A stretch of DNA of 64,000 bases, taken from assembly GCA_029204225.1 (NCBI GenBank), contig CM055104.1, positions 48,186,451-48,250,450 of the forward strand, given 5' to 3'. Shown here one piece after another: positions 20,151 through 31,230 of this stretch. A model generated the notes under the pieces. It made no database searches. It was not told the origin of the DNA and worked only from the letters and a program-made list of their open reading frames with translations. The position numbers were made by a program, and so were the translations under genes. Positions within the stretch are counted from its first letter, which is position 1. The number at the start of each line of letters is the position of its first letter. Origin of the DNA: Diphasiastrum complanatum. Lineage: Eukaryota > Streptophyta > Lycopodiopsida > Lycopodiales > Lycopodiaceae.

Positions 20151-20941
20151 TGACAAAATTTCCAGAATTCACATGTGTGGGAAATGTCCACAAGAGTGAC
20201 TGATCTTAATTAAGCTTTGTGATTGGCACTATAACCTGATTCTAGAATGATCAGCAAAATCTAGTTCAAAAGAAATGGCTAATCCACAATCTAGCATGCT
20301 AATCAACAGAATATAATAGCAATGAATCAAAGAATGAATAAAAATACAAGATTTCAATGTATGAGAATTAGCCTAGACACGAGTTAGAGAGAGAGAGAGA
20401 GCTAGAGAGATAACAAGCAATATTTGTTTAGATCCAAAATGGCATGAGATAACTACAAAACTTTGTTTCTTCATCATTGATTGTGTAGAGAGCTACACAT
20501 ATTTATGGAGATTGAGGTAGCTCGAGGTAGAACGATATCTATCCATTCCAAAATGACATCTAAAGTGACATCTAGAGTCTATGTGACATTTTTCACTTGT
20601 CATGCATGAAATTCTACCAACTTTTTACAAGTGTACTAGTTCTAACTAGAAATGTCCAAATTATCATGCATGTGTCCATTAGACTTTGTGCATGCCTTGC
20701 ATGTCACTATGGATCACTTACAATTAATGCATGTGAGTTGCCACGAGTTTCTACAAGCATAATCATGTTAATTCTATGTCTACAAACTATATGCAAGATC
20801 AAACTAGATAATACATAACCATGTAGCTCGAGTTCTATGTAGGCCAAACTTGGCATTTTGCATTAATGAGCTACATACTTGCATGGTACAACATTTGTAG
20901 CAAGCCAAGAAATCAATATGGATTGTTTTTCAATTTTAACA
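20151..20941 (-). repeat. Copia K 3' LTR (791 bp)
   Basis: TGACAAAATTTCC to CAATTTTAACA on the plus strand, ending at the PPT complement CTCCTCCTA. It matches 25658-26447 with scattered substitutions and a few small indels. It contains a short GA run and CATGCATG words. Confidence 0.95.
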
Positions 20942-20958
20942 CTCCTCCTAAAAATGAT

Positions 20959-21480
20959 CTATATTGATTTGAGCATGGATCTTGGTATAACTCCAAGGTT
21001 GGCTCTATGTTTGTTGAAGGAACTTTTGCTCAAAGGTCTGGTGAGCATATCTGCAATGCAAGATGATGTGTCGATGTGCTCCAATTTGATTTCACCGCCA
21101 ATGAGCTTCTCTCTCACAAAGTGATGTGCAACTTCGATATGCTTGCTCCTTGCATGGAATATTGGGTTGTTGGCAAGGGCTTGAGCTGAAATGTTGTCAC
21201 ACATGATCATAGGTATATTTTCTTCCATGATTATCTTTAGCTCCACTAGTAACCTCTTGATCCAAAGCACTTCCTTTGTTGTTGTAGTGAGCACCTTGTA
21301 CTCAGCTTCACATGATGAGAGTGATACAGTATCTTGCTTTTTGGAAAGCCAAGATATCAAGTTTCCTCCAAGATATATGACATAAGCACTTGTAGATTTC
21401 CGATCTGCTTTATCACTTGCAAAATCCGAGTCAGAATAACCAATATTAGAAAGATCTTCACTTTTTTATATAATAAACCA
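20959..21480 (-). pseudogene. Copia K RNase H
   Basis: RNase H motifs MISWLSKKQDTVSLSSCEA, CDNISAQALANNP and HARSKHIEVAHHFVREK, with a normal-looking C-terminus (ADMLTRPLSKSSFNKHR). The first acidic block lies upstream in another frame, near 21400-21440, because of a frameshift. Confidence 0.88.
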
Positions 21481-22546
21481 AAATCAAAAGTTGAAGCTAT
21501 ATATCTAAGCACTCTCTTGGCCTTTTTCCAATGATAAATTGAAGGATTTTGCATAGCCTGGCTCAACTTATGAACACTAAAGCTTATGTCAGGTCTAGTT
21601 ATTGTGAGCCAAATTAAGGAGCCTATAAGATTTCTAAAAAATGTGATGTCCTCGAAGGATCTTTCATCACCTTTGTTAGAGTCCTTTACATTTTGCTCCA
21701 TAGGTATTTCTATACTCTTACAATTCAACATATTGAACTTTTTAAACATTGAAAGAGCATACTTAGATTGACATATGAAAGCTTTATCTTTAAGAAAGTC
21801 AATCTCTAATCCTAGAATATAGTGTATTTTTCCAAGATCTTGCATCTTGAACTCTTTTCCAAGTGCAATCTTGGTTTCCTCAACTAACTTGATACAACTT
21901 CCTGTCAAAATGATATCATCAACATAAATAAGAAGGATGACAATATCTTTATCAAAAAACTTGACATATAAGGAAGGATCATAGTTGCTAAGATGAAATC
22001 CTAGTGACTCAAGAAAGGTGTTAAGTCGAGAATACCATGACTTTGGGCTTGCTTTAATCCATATAAACTTTTGAAGAGCAAGCAAACTTTTTCCTCATCA
22101 TGGATGAACCCAATAGGTTGATCCATATAAATCTCTTCTTCTAGATAGCCATTTAGAAATGCATTAGAAACATCTAGTTGAAGAATTTGCCAATTGAAAA
22201 AACAAGCAAGAGAAATTATGATTCTAATTGACACCATCTTTGCAACTGGGGCAAAGGTCTCCTCATAATCAAGTCCATATACTTGAGCAAATCCTTTAGC
22301 ACAAAGCCTAGCCTTGTACTTGTTGATTGTGCCATCTTGATTATACTTGATACGAAAAACCCATTTGCAACCAATGGTATGCTTGTTGGATGGAAGATCC
22401 ACAAGTTCCCATGTATTATTGGCCATCAAAGCATCATATTCTTCCTTCATGGCAAGGTACCATTCCTTTGAGTTGATAGCATCATATACATCCTTCGGCT
22501 CCTCATGATAAATAAAATAGGCACAATTAGTGGAGTTGATTTCCAC
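21357..22546 (-). pseudogene. Copia K reverse transcriptase
   Basis: RT in two overlapping minus frames joined by a frameshift near 22040. The first (22001-22546) has GCKWVFRIKYNQDG, KARLCAKGFAQ, ETFAPVAKM and QLDVSNAFLNG; the second (21357-22085) has WYSRLNTFLESLGF, the catalytic YVDDIIL, QDLGKIHYILGLE and TRPDISFSV. All RT motifs are present, but the product is split. Confidence 0.9.
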
Positions 22547-23400
22547 TTGCTTTCCTCTATCTTCATAGGTAAGCCTTCTAGGCTCGGATCTTTCTCTTTG
22601 AGACCTCCTTGGTGAAAAAATTCAAGGTGACTCCTCCTCAAATCTCGTCCCCATCTCTCCATGATGATCTTCAAGGGTGATGATTGGAGTATCTTTGTGA
22701 GAATCTTTGAACTCGGCCTTCTCAAGAATGTATTTTTGATCTTCATGGAATATCACATCTCTACTCTCAATTGCAGTTGAGGTAGAAGGAACATAGATCC
22801 TGTAAGCTTTCTTGTTGGATGCATATCCAACCATGATCCCTTTAATAGAATTAGGATCATCTCTTTTCCTTGTTTCCAAGGGCATATTAACAAAGCAAGT
22901 ACAACCAAAAACTCTAAGGTGATCTACCTTAGGTTTTTTCTGAAACAAGACTTCAAAAGGTGTTTTTCCAGCAAGAGCATTGTGAGTAATCTATTGCACA
23001 AATAGTTTGCACAATTTATAGCTTCACCCCAATATTCAATAGGCAAAGAAGCTGCTACTCGAATTGCTTTAGCACATTCACATAAAGATATGTTTTTCCT
23101 CTCAGCTACTCCATTTTGAGATGGAGAATAGGCACAAGAAAATTCTCTCTTTATTCCTTCACCTTCACAATAATTATGAAACTTATTGGAGATAAATTCA
23201 CCTCCTCCATCGCATCTTAAATCTTTAACTTTGCAAGAAAACTGTTTTTCTATATAAGCTTTGAAGATAAGGAAGATACAACCAAGTGTATCTAGTAAAG
23301 TCATCAATAAAGGTGACAAAACATGTTGCACCACCAATACTTTTAGAAGAGAAAAAATGTACATCTGAATGTATGAGTTCCAATGGATAAGTAGTCTTTA
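22447..23400 (-). pseudogene. Copia K integrase
   Basis: Integrase segments: LRCDGGGEFISNKF (second Asp, relatives have CDNGGEF) and NGVAERKNISLCE (Glu), then the C-terminal LRVFGCTCFVNMPLETRKRDD and IESRDVIFHED. The first catalytic Asp region near 23310-23364 is scrambled by frameshifts. The pieces lie in three frames. Confidence 0.87.
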
Positions 23401-24305
23401 TAAAAGACTTCTAATATGGCTTTCTGTGTGACTTTGCAATGGCACAGCCTCACAAGGCTTGAAATCTTTAGAAAGAGATTTTGGAAGACCAATAGCCTTC
23501 TCCTTCTTAGCCATAGAAGACATAGATGTAAAGTTAGGATGTCCCAACCTTCTATGCCACAGCTCCTCCTTGGATAACAACAAAGGTTTGCATTCTCATA
23601 AGAATTCAACTTAAAAATTCCACCACATCTAGTTCCATCAGCAAGGATCTCATCTTTTCTCTTGATAAAACAAGTATTGGAGTTGAACTTTACATCACAA
23701 CCATTATCAAGCAACTTTCCCACACTAATTAAGTTATTTGTAAGTTTTGGAATGAAAAGAACATTAGAAAGTGCAAGAACTTTTGAAGAAGCAAGTTTCA
23801 ATGGAATGTTGCCAATTCCTTCTATTGGACACTCATGGCCATTAGCTGTGTAAATAGATCTCTTGAGTCCTTTGAAAGGTAAGATTGAGTCAAATGGCTC
23901 CTTTGAACAGCACATATGTGAAGAGGCTCCACTGTCTATGTACCAAGCTCCATCTTTCTTGAAAGGTGATGAAGAAAAACTGGACACCACAAGTGATCCT
24001 TCTCCATCACTTGCAACAGAATCTTCTTCAATCTCTTTGGAGAGATTAGCTTGCTTGAGTTGGTTTTTCTTCTTAAAGCAATTAGAGGCATAGTGCCCCT
24101 TTTTGCCACAGAAGAAGCACTTCACTTTCTTCTTCTTGGTTTTTGAGTTAGAGGGATGAGATGTTTCATCCTCTTCACCATCTTGATCTTGATCTTTGTC
24201 TTTGTCTTTGTTGTATGCTTGAGAGAATTGGTTCTTACTCCTTCCTTTCTGCTTGCCTTTGACAAAGAGGGCTTTGTCACTTCCACCATGTTCAAGTTTG
24301 TTCAT
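23343..24305 (-). pseudogene. Copia K gag C-terminus, protease and pre-integrase
   Basis: One open minus frame of 320 codons with the zinc knuckle CFFCGKKGHYASNC, protease WYIDSGASSHMCCS, and the strand-rich core through LISVGKLLDNGCDVKF. The pre-integrase finger LWHRRLGHPNF reads in a neighbouring frame at 23398-23583. A Lys/Asp/Gln-rich run (DKDKDKDQDQDG) precedes the knuckle; part of it is copied into element N at 32762-32832. Confidence 0.9.
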
Positions 24306-24399
24306 CCTGGCCCAGTTTATAGCTTTGTCTAGATTCTTCAGAAATAAGAATTCCTTGGAGAGTTTCTAGATTAGGTAACTCTTCCTTAATAGCAAAAGA

Positions 24400-24894
24400 C
24401 TGAACAAGATTATCATAGTCATCTCTCAAGCCATTCAGTATGACTTGAACTAGCTCAACTTGGTTAATGGTAACACCAACACAGGAAAGCTCTCTATGTA
24501 AATCTTTAACTCTTAGAACATAGTTAGATGCACTCTCTTCAGTTCTTTGGAAACTTTGGAAAATCTAATTCCTAAGAGTGAGTATTCTAGAAGTATTCTT
24601 TGCTTCATAGATGGTCTTTAGTGCATCCCAAGCTTCTTTGGCTATAGTGCAAGATCCTATCTCTCTCAAATTTTCATTAGATACATTCATCTTAATGAAA
24701 TGTAGAGCCATTCTAGCTCTCTTCTTATATTTAGAAATTTCAACCTGTGTTTGAGGCTCCTCCTCAACACCAAGCACAATATCCATAACATCCTGGAGAA
24801 TCAAAACAGACTCCATTCTTAACTTCCAAATTGAGTAATGAGAAGTGTTTAGTCTTTCACTGGCTTCTAGAAGATATCCTCCCTGAGATGCCAT
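24400..24894 (-). pseudogene. Copia K gag N-terminus
   Basis: Starts MASQGGYLLEASERLNTSH and follows the same gag pattern as H, J and B (WKLRMESVLILQDVMDI, RMALHFIKMNVSNE). The frame stops at about 24565 and continues in altered register toward 24305. Confidence 0.87.
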
Positions 24895-25644
24895 TATAAT
24901 GAAGACTTCTTAGTTATTGGATTGAAGTATGTTTGAGCTTGTTCCTATCAGACTTAGAGCTGCTGCTCTCTTTCACTATAGGTATTTTCAAGGTTGAACT
25001 ATCTTCCTATGTGAAACACTTGCAACTATATATGAGATGAATCTCAAAATTCAACAAGACAAATTATCTAGATCAGACACAAAAAGAGGTTTGATTTGGC
25101 TGGTTTGAATCCTACTTTTGGCATGTGTGAAATGCTTCAAAAGAAAACACTATTGACACTCATAAGGCTCAAAGGGTGTTCAAATACTTCAAACTCAGTC
25201 TTGATCTACAGTTTCGTGTGTTGGATGCTCAAAACAATGGATTCAGAACAAAGTATAATTGAATCAAATCAAAATGCTATCACTCAGATTTTGGACCTAT
25301 CCCTATCCTCTTTAAGAGCTTATAACTCTTGCTAGACACATCAAATTGTTTTGATTCCAATATCTATGGAAAGTACAAATCAAATGCTTTCCATCAAACT
25401 ATAAACTACTATCTTTTAATCTATAAGTAAGGAGAACAAAGGGACTGAAAAACTCTGATTTTCACACGTGCGGAATTCCAGAATTCCGTACTTCCTCAAT
25501 TCAGGTCTAAAAATTCAGTTCAAGTCCAATTTGATCCAGTTACAATTCAGAGAAAGGTTAGAAAAAGTGCAAAACTGCTTTTTTGCTCGATTTAGCTCTT
25601 AGTTTCTTGTATAATCAGAGTTGTTAGCATGCAAAACTTAATGT

Positions 25645-25657
25645 GGCTCTGATACCA
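25645..25657 (-). other. Primer-binding site of Copia K
   Basis: The complement reads TGGTATCAGAGCC and directly abuts the right LTR at 25658: an initiator-Met tRNA type site. Confidence 0.92.
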
Positions 25658-26447
25658 TGACAAAATTTCCACGTGTGGGGAATGTCCACAAGAGTGACTG
25701 ATCTTAATTAGGCTTTGTGATTGGCACTATAACCTGATTCTAGATTGATCAACAAAATCTAGTCCAAAAGAAATGGCTAATCCACAATTTAGCATGCTAA
25801 TCAACAGAATATAATAGCAATAAATCAAAGAATGAATAAAAATACAAGATTTCAATGTATGAGCATTAGCCGGAACACGAGTTAGAGAGAGAGAGAGAGC
25901 TAGAGAGATAACAAGCAATATTTGTTTAGATCCAAAATGGCATGAGATAACTACAAAACTTTGTTTCTTCATCATTGATTGTGTGGAGAGCTACACATAT
26001 TTATGGAGATTGAGGTGGCTCGAGGTAGAACGATATCTATCCATTCCAAAATGACATCTAAAGTGACATCTAGAGTCTATGTGAGATTTGTCACTTGTCA
26101 TGCATGAAATTCTACCAACTTTTTACAAGTGTACTAGTTCTAACTAGAAATGTCCAAATTATCATGCATGTGTCCATTAAACTTTGTGCATGCCTTGCAT
26201 GTCACTATGGATCACTTACAATTAATGCATGTGAGTTGCCACGAGTTTCTACAAGCATAATCATGCTAATTCTATGTCTACAAACTATATGCAAGTTGCA
26301 TTTATCAAACTAGATAATACATAACCATGTAGCCCGAGTTCTATGTAGGCCAAACTTGGCATTTTGCATTAATGAGCTACATACTTGCATGGTACAACAT
26401 TTGTAGCAAGCCAAGAAATCAATATGGATTGTTTTTCAATTTTAACA
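25658..26447 (-). repeat. Copia K 5' LTR (790 bp)
   Basis: Direct repeat of 20151-20941, bounded by the PBS on the left and the ATTTG duplication on the right. It starts TGACAAAATTTCCACGTGTG, so the CACGTG word lies right at its inner end. Confidence 0.95.
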
Positions 26448-26838
26448 ATTTGATCCTAAGGACATACTCTTGTCCACTCTCTCCACTTCCTTTCATGCTT
26501 TGGAAAACTTGATTTCTTAGCATGAGGATTCTTGAAGTGTTATTGGATTCATATATACTCTTTAATGAATCCCAAGCCTCTTTGGATGAGGCACAAAAAG
26601 ACACCTCCTTCAAGAGGTCATTGCATACATTCAACTTTATGCAATGTAGAGCTAGTCTTACTCTCTTCTTGTATTTGGTTTGTTCTTGGGGAGCTTGAGG
26701 CTCTTCCTCAACTCCTAGAACTATGTCAAAGAGATCGTGGACCACTAGGAGTGATTCCAGCCTCACTTTCCAAGTGGAATAATTTGTGGAAGTGAGTCTC
26801 TCACTTGATTCCAACAAATAACCACCTATGGATGACAT
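26448..26838 (-). pseudogene. Copia J gag N-terminus
   Basis: Starts MSSIGGYLLESSERLTSTN and contains WKVRLESLLVVHDLFDI and SIYESNNTSRILMLRNQ. The frame is clean until the K insertion at 26448. The downstream half of the same gag is at 19750-20145, separated only by K and one copy of the ATTTG duplication. Confidence 0.9.
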
Positions 26839-27420
26839 TATATAATGAATTCTCTACAAAAATCACAAAGATTTTTGAATTTTAAAAGATATATGAAAGG
26901 CCTAAAAGCTCACAAGATTTCCTATAGCCTTGTCTCTATCAAACTAGCACATAAGCTTGAATGATACACAAAGATCTTGACAAAAATTCCTAGCTTTCAC
27001 TCTCACAAAAAAAAATTTGCTTTACACTTTTCTTAGAGGTTTCACTTCAACTAAGGATCTGAACAAATCAGCCTCTTAGATCTGATCTTAAACTCCAAAA
27101 AGAGATGATTCAATGATCCAAAACTCTATTTGTCATAGGCATTAGCTAGATTGAATCTAGATCAATACTATGTTTCAAAAAGCACTAAAAATGAGCTAGA
27201 ATTGAGACTATAGGACCAAAAAACACTAAGTAACTTGAAATGAAAGTTGTTGTACGGTTTCACACGTGTGAAAAGTACATACACAGCCTCTAAGTCGATT
27301 TGATTCAAATAGAAACAAGCTATCACTCTAGATGAACTCGCCCTCACATGTATTGGCCAAAAACAAATTTTGCCAATGATCTTTGCAAGTTTTATGATTC
27401 AATTGATCACTCTCTTACTT

Positions 27421-27433
27421 AGCTCTGATACCA
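27421..27433 (-). other. Primer-binding site of Copia J
   Basis: The complement is TGGTATCAGAGCT, directly next to the 5' LTR beginning at 27434. Between it and the gag start (26839-27420) is a leader with a long CACACGTGTG palindrome near 27261. Confidence 0.92.
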
Positions 27434-28288
27434 TGATAAAATTTCAGTTTTTAGGACAATAATGATTGTACTTAACAATCATAGAGAGTTATTGGTTGCT
27501 TAATCAATGGATCTATCAAGTTCTACACATTAGATCTTGATCTAGATTCACTATACTTAGATTTAAGCAAGAGCAATGGATCAACACATCATAAACTAGT
27601 GAGAGTGGCCTCACACTTGTAGAGTACTGTCCACAGTACGGCCTGCACCTGAAACAACAAGTACTATAGTTCTTGATAACAATCATTCATAGAAATCACA
27701 ATTCTAATGACTAGAAATCTCACAAAAGTGTAGAATGCAAAGTCTCATCTCATTAGCAAAATGATGATCCTTTTATGGATCAAGTACATCCACGATTCTG
27801 GTACAGTCCAGTAGGTCTTCACACGTGTGAAGAGTGCCACATCACTCAGATCTATCCATTTGATCCATCCTTGGTCCTTATCCAAAGTTGACCTTCTAGA
27901 ATATGGCTAAAATCCAAAGAGCTAGTCTCCTAGAATATAGGAGTATTTCCTACAAAATAGAATCTAAGAAAAATGGTCAACTCTTATGTTGTAGAACTCT
28001 ATACACACATGTGAACATCCACTTGCCATGTGGGAGCATTTACTCATGCACATGCAAGGAAAAGCTAATTTCTAGGTGACTAGTCAACTTGACTAAAAAC
28101 TAGTCATATCATGTTCACACTAACTAGATTGATACAAAATCAAATTAGATATATACAAGTATAAAAAGTACTTTCTTTAACACATGAGAATAGGCTCCAC
28201 ACGTGTGAAATTAGATCATCAACATTGTTCTAATGATTGATCTTTATTTAAAATAACAATGTCAAGTGAGAAGTGACAATTTTCCACA
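27434..28288 (-). repeat. Copia J 5' LTR (855 bp)
   Basis: Matches 16384-17160 but has an extra segment of about 80 bp near 27845-27930. The flanking duplication TTCAA follows at 28289-28293. Palindromes TTCACACGTGTGAA (near 27819) and CACACGTGTG (near 28199) are conserved relative to the left LTR. Confidence 0.95.
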
Positions 28289-28293
28289 TTCAA

Positions 28294-28670
28294 AACACTA
28301 AAAGTAAAGCAACAGATGGACCAAATTCCCCTTCTGAAAAAAGAGAATGGGGAGTATGCTAGGGATGAGGAGGAGAATGAAAACATCATTTTGAGTTACT
28401 TTAGGGCCTCATGGGAAAAAAGGAGATAGTGGATGAGTAGAAGGAAAAGGCAAGAATGAAGACCCTAGAGCTGATGCCTAGAGTGGTCTCACAAGAGGAC
28501 ATGGCTAGACTTGAAGAACCCCTTTCCCTTCAAGAAATCAGCAAGCAGCCAAAGAGCAGAAGAGAGGGAAAGCACCAGGAGTGGATGAGCTAGTGTTAGA
28601 AATTAAGCCCACAGTTTTCTCCTTGGTGAATGACTTGTGGAATCTCATGATCCCACGTGGTCCAGGTATT
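28294..28670 (+). pseudogene. LINE ORF2 continued: linker and start of RT
   Basis: Resumes the LINE reading immediately after the TTCAA duplication. Visible are KKENGEYARDEEE and ILSYFRASWEK, typical of the region before RT, then EGKAPGVDEL, the start of the LINE RT domain. Stops and a frameshift lie between these. The sequence ends near 28670 where a Gypsy LTR begins, so the RT catalytic part is not in the window. Confidence 0.82.
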
Positions 28671-29640
28671 TGTTATATATTGTAAAAATTTTCAATTTTT
28701 ATATATGTAAATGTGCTATAGTGTCTAAATTCATGTAAAGGCCTATTTTCACTTTAGGTAGAAGTTGCGACATTCCATAAGAGACGCAGTAGCGGATCAC
28801 AATCGACATTTTGACGGTTGGTAAACGACATTGAGGCCAGTGATCATTCCTATAAGGTCGACACTTCATGCCATTGTACTGACGCATTTTTGCACAGAGT
28901 TGAGTATCAATAGAGAGAGAAGAGCAAGTTTCTATAGCTTGAGCATTCTTTCCCTCTACTATCTTTTACATTATTACTTCTTATCATTTGAGCGAATACA
29001 CTCTGTATGATCTGTAATTGATTGTAATACTATTCTATTTGCATCACACATATTTCTCACGTTTTATTGAATTTCAACCACTCTAACACGGATTTTTAGG
29101 CATCACCAGCAAGCAACAATTCTGACTAATGTGTGCAGGGAATTAGCTGAAGCTGTTAAGCAGAATTTTTAGCATAACTTCCTTCAACTCTGAATGAGCT
29201 ATGTGTTCAGATAATGAGATTGTTTGATACTCTATATTGTTTGCTTCTTGCGATAAGAACTAATTCTCTATCTTTGATTAAGAGGACTCTTTAGCCATGC
29301 GATTATGTCTGATGAATCTATTTCTAGTTGTTATCTGATCTGATTGCTTATCCGATACTTGAAGAGCCTGAAAGATAAAATAATATTTACAACCACAGAC
29401 CTTGACCAAATTGTTTCATCATTGGTGTTCCTGGATGCCAATTTACCCAAATATCTTTGGATAACCAAATATGTCGCTGTAGTGTTCACTATAAATATTA
29501 CACATCCTAGTCCGTTTACCATCATACATACATTTACCATGCAAAAGATGAGATTATTCTTTCTCTTGGGGAACGATCAAACCTTTTATACTACTTAATT
29601 CATCGATTTTGTGGAAATCTATAACGACTAGGCCACCACA
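28671..29640 (+). repeat. Gypsy M LTR (about 970 bp)
   Basis: Inferred LTR with TG...CA ends (TGTTATATATTG to GGCCACCACA), followed by a PBS five bases later. The right end is supported by the PBS; the left end is the first TG after the LINE and is less sure. No second copy is visible. Confidence 0.55.
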
Positions 29641-29645
29641 TAATT

Positions 29646-29663
29646 TGGCACCGTTGCCGGGGA
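29646..29663 (+). other. tRNA-Asp-type primer-binding site of Gypsy M
   Basis: TGGCACCGTTGCCGGGGA matches, with one change, the site used by plant Tat/Athila-type Gypsy elements that prime from tRNA-Asp. All other PBSs in this window are of the initiator-Met type. Confidence 0.85.
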
Positions 29664-30299
29664 GATGAATTTCATCTTTTGATTGATGCTCCATTGTTGT
29701 TGGATTGGTGTAGAAGATCACACATGTAGTGAACTAATAGGGCTAACCCCTAAATTCATGCATCATTAACATTCTAGATGTCTCTTCTTCCCTAAATTCA
29801 CAAAGTTGTCTCATTGGCCAATTTCCATGGTAAATCCATGAGTGATTTGAGTCTTAGAGCGGGAATATATATGTTGGCAGCTATAGTTTATGGCCATATT
29901 GTGACTGGTGCACTCATGCTAGAGTTTTGGAATCCTAGATAGGTGAAGCTTGATGGTGAGGGACGAGGGTTGTGGACAGGAAGAAGTGAGAAAAGAGGAG
30001 GAAAGGGGGAGGAGGGAGGTGGTAGATTATATAATTTACTGGTTTTGATGTTTTAGGGATTTTTTTGTTATTGGCCCATAGGTAAATTATATGCTAGTGG
30101 ACTAGTGTTGAGAAAAGTGAGTTAAGCCAAGATTTTTTTTTGTTTCTGTGGGTCATAACAAAGCTAAATCTTTGACTTTGGCCCACCTAGGGGGGGGGGG
30201 GGGGGAAAAAAAAGTTGGTCATTTCACTAAGCTATGACTAAGTCACCATTGAGCATGAGATTAGCTTAGCATACCTTTGCTAGATAATCCAAGGATTAA
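29664..30299. other. Gypsy M leader or unassigned DNA, with a G16/A8 tract
   Basis: No coding frame. Contains a run of 16 G at 30190-30205 followed directly by 8 A. The first part is probably leader of M; the remainder is unassigned. Confidence 0.5.
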
Positions 30300-31230
30300 A
30301 CGAGCAAAAAGTTGTTTCGTGTCCCGTAGAATTGCACAGATGACAAATAGTATTCATCTGAATTCGTTGTGTCAATGTTGGTGTGATTTCCCACACAAAG
30401 AACACCAGACATTTTCTTGACTAGGAAAGGTCTTAGCGAACTTTTCCATTGCATTGCTACTCTTAGCATGCATCTCTTTCAAAGATTTCATCTTTTCGTT
30501 GAACTGAGACTGCATCTTATCCAGCTGCATCTGCTGCTTTTGACCAAGTTTCTCAAACTCATTGATCATCAATTCCGCAATAGCATTAATATTCGTGGAT
30601 GCAATGGTGGTGGATGTAGTAGTGGCTTGCCTTGCTATATATGGCAGCATTCCAATATTTGGTTCATCATCATAATCTTCATCCTCCTCTCATATCGCAT
30701 CGTCCATAGCATTTTGTAAGGACATATATTCAGTACGGTGCTCGCGTCTAATCCTCTTATGTAGACCTACTAAAAAACACATAATTATAGCATCGTCATT
30801 AATTAAATCGAGATCACACTTAGATATGAGGTGCTTATCCCATTCAATATAGTCTTGTACTCCCTCTCTCTTTCCCATTTTAATTTTAGTTAAAAGTAGG
30901 AAAGGATCTTCCATAAATTTTCTTGGTTAAAATCTTATGATGAGGGCTTGTTTAACAACTTCCCAATCGGCACATTATGTTTTATCTTGGTTATAAAACC
31001 ATTCTTGTGCTGCTCCAGTTAAGGCCATAGGGAATAGCTTAAGTTTATTTTATAGAAAAACTTCGCCATATACCTCACATGATTCTGAATACATTTTGAG
31101 AAATCTGACAGGATCAGATAAGCCATTGTACTTTGGTCTCTCTAACCAGGGTGACCTTCTAACAATCACTGGTGAAATGTCCATTGTGAATCAATCCAAT
31201 CAGACAATGAGATCGGGTCTAGCTTTCTCA
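30300..31230 (-). pseudogene. Gypsy gag (opposite strand to M)
   Basis: Minus-strand retrotransposon gag: SDPVRFLKMYSESCEVYG, LTGAAQEWFYNQ, FMEDPFLLLTKIKMGKREG and YIEWDKHLISKC, then a helical Gln/Met-rich part and two Cys/His motifs, WCSLCGKSHQH and CHLCNSTGHETTFC (CX2CX4HX4C, about 30304-30347). Stops at about 30920 and 30955 and others break the frame. No pol follows on this side; similar pol pieces lie at 9738-12055 and 45050-46440. Confidence 0.82.

Larger units (their letters stand above)
20151..26447 (-). mobile_element. Copia element K, complete but decayed
   Basis: Minus-strand Copia of 6.3 kb with two LTRs, PBS, gag, protease, integrase, RT, RNase H and PPT. The duplication ATTTG is exact (20146-20150 and 26448-26452) and lies in the gag of J. 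All domains are represented, but several frameshifts and stops split the polyprotein. Its LTRs differ at a modest number of positions, so it is not very recent but is younger than J. Confidence 0.95.
16384..28288 (-). mobile_element. Copia element J, interrupted by Copia K
   Basis: Minus-strand Copia with TG...CA LTRs and an exact 5-bp duplication TTCAA at 16379-16383 and 28289-28293. Without K (20151-26447) it is about 5.6 kb. The order on the minus strand is LTR, PBS, gag, protease, integrase, residual RT, RNase H, PPT, LTR. Most of the RT core is deleted. It inserted in a LINE. Confidence 0.95.
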
